A stretch of DNA of 64,000 nucleotides from Pithys albifrons albifrons (Eukaryota; Chordata; Aves; Passeriformes; Thamnophilidae), in assembly GCF_047495875.1 (NCBI RefSeq), contig NC_092474.1, positions 16,761,851 through 16,825,850 on the forward strand. The letters are read 5' to 3'. The notes under the pieces were generated by a model. That model ran no database searches and was not told where the DNA came from. It worked only from the letters and a program-made list of their open reading frames with translations. Below, piece after piece: positions 60,552-64,000 of the stretch; the first letter of the stretch is position 1, and every line of letters starts with the position of its first letter. Position numbers and translations under genes: made by a program.

Positions 60552-61875
60552 GTGGAACGCTCCGTCGAGCTTTGCGCCCAGGGAAAAGGTGGCAGCCTTG
60601 GGCTCTCAGGTGTCAATTTTGGGGCCCCATTAACCCGAGAAAAGGCACAATTGCTTTCTGTCCAGGCATCTTTTCCCTGGGAGAAATCTTCATCGGCCTC
60701 GAATTCTGGGATGAGAAACAGCACATTCCTGGACCCGCAAGTGGCACGCACCGTCGAGCTTTGCGCTCAGGGAAAAGGTTGCAGCCTTGGGCTCTCAGGT
60801 GTCAATGATGGAGCCCCATTAACCCTAGAAAAGGAACAATCGCTTTCTGTCCTGACACCTTTTCCCAGGGAGGAATCTTCATCGGTCTGGAATTCTGGAA
60901 TGAGAAACGGCAATTTCCCGGACCCTCACGTAGCACGCATGGTCGAGCTTTGCGCCCAGGGTATAGGAGGCAACCTTGGGCTCTCAGGTGCCAATGATGG
61001 AGCCCGATTAACCCTAGAAATGGAACAATCGCTTTCTTTCCTGGGAGCCTCTTCCCTGTGAGGAGTCTTCATCCGTCTGGAATTGAGGGCTGAAAAACGG
61101 CACTTTCCCGGACAAGAAAGTGGTACGCGCCGTTGATGTTTGCGCCCACGGAAAAGGTGGCAGCCTTGAACTCTGAGGTGCCAATGATGGGGCACCATTG
61201 ACCCTAGAAAAGGACAATTCGATTTCTGACCTGGCACCTTTTCCCTGGGAGGTGTCTTCGTCCGTCTGGAATTCTGGGCTGAAAAATGGCACTTCCCCGG
61301 ACCCGCAAGTGGCACGTGTTGTCGACATTTGTGCCCAGGCAAAAGGTGGCAGCCTTGGGCTCTCAGGTGGTAATGATGGGGCCTTGTTAACACTAGAAAA
61401 ATAACACTTGCTTTCTGTCCTGGCACCTTTTCCCAGGGAGGAATCTTCGTCCATCTGGAAATCTGGGTTCAAAAATGGCACTGCCCCAAACCCGCACAAG
61501 GTACACACCGTCGAGCTTTGCGCCCAGGGAAAAGGGGGCAGCCTTGGGCTCTCAGGTGCCAATGATGGTGCCCCATTACCCCTACAAAAGGCACAATGGC
61601 TTTCTGTCCTGGCACCTTTTCCCAGGGAGGAATCTTCATCGGTTTGGAATTCTGGTCTGAGAATCGGCACTTTCCTGGACCCGCAAGTGGAACGCACCAT
61701 CGAGCTTTGCGTCCAGGGAAAAGGTGGCAGCCTTGGGCTCTCAGGTGCCAATGATGGGGCCCAATTAGCATTACAAAATACACAATGGCTTTGTCTCCTG
61801 GTACCTTTTCCCTCTGAGGAATCTTCATAGGTCTGGAATTCTGGGCTGAAAAACGGCCCTTTCTCGGACACGCAC
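60552..61875. repeat. HOR C copy 2 in block II (7 monomers, 1324 bp)
   Basis: It is a tandem copy of 59228-60551. From about 61014 onward it reads as the previous unit with almost no changes. It begins with the CTGTCCAGGCATCTTTTCCC variant (about 60659), also present in copy 2 of block I. Confidence 0.9.
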
Positions 61876-63199
61876 GTGGAACGCTCCGTCGAGCTTTGCG
61901 CCCAGGGAAAAGGTGGCAGCCTTGGGCTCTCAGGTGTCAATTTTGGGGCCCCATTAACCCGAGAAAACGCACAATTGCTTTCTGTCCAGGCATCTTTTCC
62001 CTGGGAGAAATCTTCATCGGCCTCGAATTCTGGGATGAGAAACAGCACATTCCTGGACCCGCAAGTGGCACGCACCGTCGAGCTTTGCGCTCAGGGAAAA
62101 GGTTGCAGCCTTGGGCTCTCAGGTGTCAATGATGGAGCCCCATTAACCCTAGAAAAGGAACAATCGCTTTCTGTCCTGACACCTTTTCCCAGGGAGGAAT
62201 CTTCATCGGTCTGGAATTCTGGAATGAGAAACGGCAATTTCCCGGACCCTCACGTAGCACGCATGGTCGAGCTTTGCGCCCAGGGTATAGGAGGCAACCT
62301 TGGGCTCTCAGGTGCCAATGATGGAGCCCGATTAACCCTAGAAATGGAACAATCGCTTTCTTTCCTGGGAGCCTCTTCCCTGTGAGGAGTCTTCATCCGT
62401 CTGGAATTCAGGGCTGAAAAACGGCACTTTCCCGGACAAGGAAGTGGTACGCGCCGTTGATGTTTGCGCCCACGGAAAAGGTGGCAGCCTTGAACTCTGA
62501 GGTGCCAATGATGGGGCACCATTGACCCTAGAAAAGGACAATTCGATTTCTGACCTGGCACCTTTTCCCTGGGAGGTGTCTTCGTCCGTCTGGAATTCTG
62601 GGCTGAAAAATGGCACTTCCCCGGACCCGCAAGTGGCACGCGCCGTCGACATTTGCGCCCAGGCAAAAGGTGGCAGCCTTGGGCTCTCAGCTGCCAATGA
62701 TGGGGCCCCGTTAACACTAGAAAAATAACACTTGCTTTCTGTCCTGGCACCTTTTCCCAGGGAGGAATCTTCGTCCGTCTGGAAATCTCGGTTCAAAAAT
62801 GGCACTGCCCCAAACCCGCACAAGGTACACACCGTCGAGCTTTGCGCCCAGGGAAAAGGGGGCAGCCTTGGGCTCTCAGGTGCCAATGATGGTGCCCCAT
62901 TACCCCTACAAAAGGCACAATGGCTTTCTGTCCTGGCACCTTTTCCCAGGGAGGAATCTTCATCGGTTTGGAATTCTGGTCTGAGAATCGGCACTTTCCT
63001 GGACCCGCAAGTGGAACGCGCCATCGAGCTTTGCGTCCAAGGAAAAGGTGGCAGTCTTGGGCTCTCAGGTGCCAATGATGGGGCCCCATTACCTTTACAA
63101 AAAGCAAAATGGCTTTCTGTCCTGGCACCTTTTCCCTGGGAGGAGTCTTCATTGGTCTGGAATTCTGGGCTGTAAAATGGCACTTTCTGGGACCAGCAC
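61876..63199. repeat. HOR C copy 3 in block II (7 monomers, 1324 bp)
   Basis: The first part repeats copy 2, with a private GAGAAAACGCACAATTGC near 61970. From about 62420 it follows the end of block I copy 2 (offset 12282), with CAAGGAAGTGGTACGCGCC and without the hybrid KpnI monomer, and leads to the marker monomer at 63200. Confidence 0.87.
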
Positions 63200-64000
63200 G
63201 TGGCACGCGCTGTCGTGCTTTGCGCCCAGGGAAAAGGAGGCAACCTCTGGCTCTCAGATGTCAATGACGGGCCCCCATTAACACTAGAAATGGAACAATC
63301 GCTTTCTGTCCTGGGAGCCTTTTCCCTGGGAGGAGTCGTCATCCGTCTGGAATCCTGGGCTGAACAAAGCACTTTCTCTGACCTGCACGTGGCAGGCACC
63401 ATCTAGCTTTGCGCCCAGGCAAAAGGTGGCAGCCTTGGGCTCTCAAGAGCCAGTGATGGGTCCCCATTAACACTAGATAAATAACAATCGCTTTCTGTCC
63501 TGGCACCTTTTCCCTGGGAGGAATTTTCGTCCGTCTGGAATTCTGGACTGAAAAACGGCACTTCCCCGGACCTGCAAGTGGAACGCACCGTCGAGCTTTG
63601 TGCCCAGGCAAAAGGTGGCAACCTTGGGCTCTCAGGTGCCAATGATGGGGCCCCATTACCCCTAGGAAAAGAACAATCGCTTTCTGTCCTGGCACCTTTT
63701 CCCTGGGAGGAATCTTCATTGGTCTGGAATTCTGGGCTGAAAACGGCTCTTTCCCTTACCCGCATGTGGCACGCACCGTCAAGCTTTGCGCCCAGGGAAA
63801 AGGTGGCAGCCCTGGGCTCTCAGCTGCCAATTTTGGGGCCCCATTAACCCTAGAAAAGGCACAAGCGCTTTCTGTCCTGGCACCTTTTCCCAGGGAGAAA
63901 TCTTCGCTGGCCTGGAATTCTGGGATGAGAAACGGCACATTCCCGGACTTGCAAGTGGCACGCGCCGTCGACATTTGCGCCCAGGGAAAAGGTGGCAGCC
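63200..64000. repeat. D-like unit, cut by the window end
   Basis: It matches 50918-51718 at offset 12282. It carries the private variant GCTCTCAAGAGCCAGTGATG near 63439. The array is still in full register at base 64000, so it continues beyond. Confidence 0.85.

Larger units (their letters stand above)
1..64000. repeat. Satellite array of 189-bp monomers, spanning the whole window
   Basis: The same 189-bp unit repeats head to tail from the first to the last base. I located monomer starts by the anchor CTTTGCGCCCAGGG and its variants. In the first unit they fall at 87, 276, 464, 653, 842, 1031, 1220, 1409, 1599, 1788, 1977 and 2167, so spacing is 188 to 190. From 69 to 63200 there are 334 monomers with a net drift of only 5 bp. 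There is therefore no room for an inserted element, and I see no inverted block. Monomers differ mainly by substitutions. The structure is that of a eukaryotic satellite; its chromosomal position and host cannot be read from the window. Confidence 0.97.

Noticed and set aside
1..64000. CRISPR array
   Set aside because: Repeats are 189 bp, contiguous and without unique spacers, and there are no cas genes.
1..64000. CENP-B box in the monomer
   Set aside because: I compared both strands of the consensus with the TTCG....A..CGGG pattern. The nearest candidates, CTTCGTCCGTCTGG and TCCCGGACCCGCAAG, lack required bases. A full motif scan of all monomers was not possible by eye.
1..64000. Transposon insertion or unique DNA within the array
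   Set aside because: All marker intervals are whole multiples of 189 within 8 bp, leaving no room for an insert.
1..64000. 189-bp unit as three 63-bp subrepeats
   Set aside because: Apart from the inverted arms and short shared words such as CCCAGGGA, the three thirds of the monomer do not align directly.
1..64000. tRNA, rRNA or other RNA genes
   Set aside because: No tRNA boxes, rRNA-like conserved segments or other RNA signatures were recognised; any such signal would have to recur hundreds of times.

Overview
The whole window is one uninterrupted head-to-tail satellite DNA array. I find no supportable gene, RNA gene, transposon or unique sequence, and neither array edge is inside the window. 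The basic monomer is 189 bp. Between two occurrences of the same diagnostic site (69 and 63200) there are 63,131 bp, which is 334 monomers of 189 bp plus 5 bp. Every gap between diagnostic sites is a whole number of monomers to within 1 to 8 bp. All monomers lie in the same orientation. This is the architecture of a eukaryotic centromeric, pericentromeric or subtelomeric satellite. GC is about 53% in one hand-counted monomer. CpG is moderately depleted and often replaced by TpG or CpA, which suggests a genome with germline CpG methylation such as a vertebrate. I cannot name the species or satellite family.

The monomers are organised into multimeric higher-order repeats (HORs). I phase them on a marker monomer whose arm starts with the E-box CACGTG and carries the phrase GGCAACCTCTGGCTCTCAG. 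Layout: 69-13494 holds four copies of HOR A (20 monomers, 3782 bp; copy 3 has lost 4 monomers and copy 4 is rearranged at its end). 13495-18779 is a mosaic block. 18780-28237 is a tandem pair of HOR B (25 monomers, 4729 bp) with a nested 757-bp duplication. 28238-32019 is a complete HOR A copy again, followed by a truncated one to about 32830. 32831-36363 is a mosaic. From 36364 onward the array is built from about 13-monomer units (HOR D, 2455-2460 bp) and a 7-monomer unit (HOR C, 1324 bp). These are arranged in a super-repeat of about 13.8 kb: block I at 38819-52616, block II from 52617 to the window end. The two blocks differ by a 15-monomer indel and by one extra HOR C copy.

Each monomer carries an imperfect 19-bp inverted repeat around a 67-nt spacer, and many spacers contain a 12-bp perfect palindrome, so each monomer can in principle form a hairpin or cruciform. 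Because 189 is divisible by 3 and the monomer is partly self-complementary, long open frames appear on both strands (up to 388 aa on plus, 383 aa on minus). They lack coding signatures and I do not call them genes. The most interesting content is the array's recombination record: nested duplications, hybrid monomers, unequal-exchange products and shared frameshifts. The dyad symmetry of the monomer is the second point of interest.
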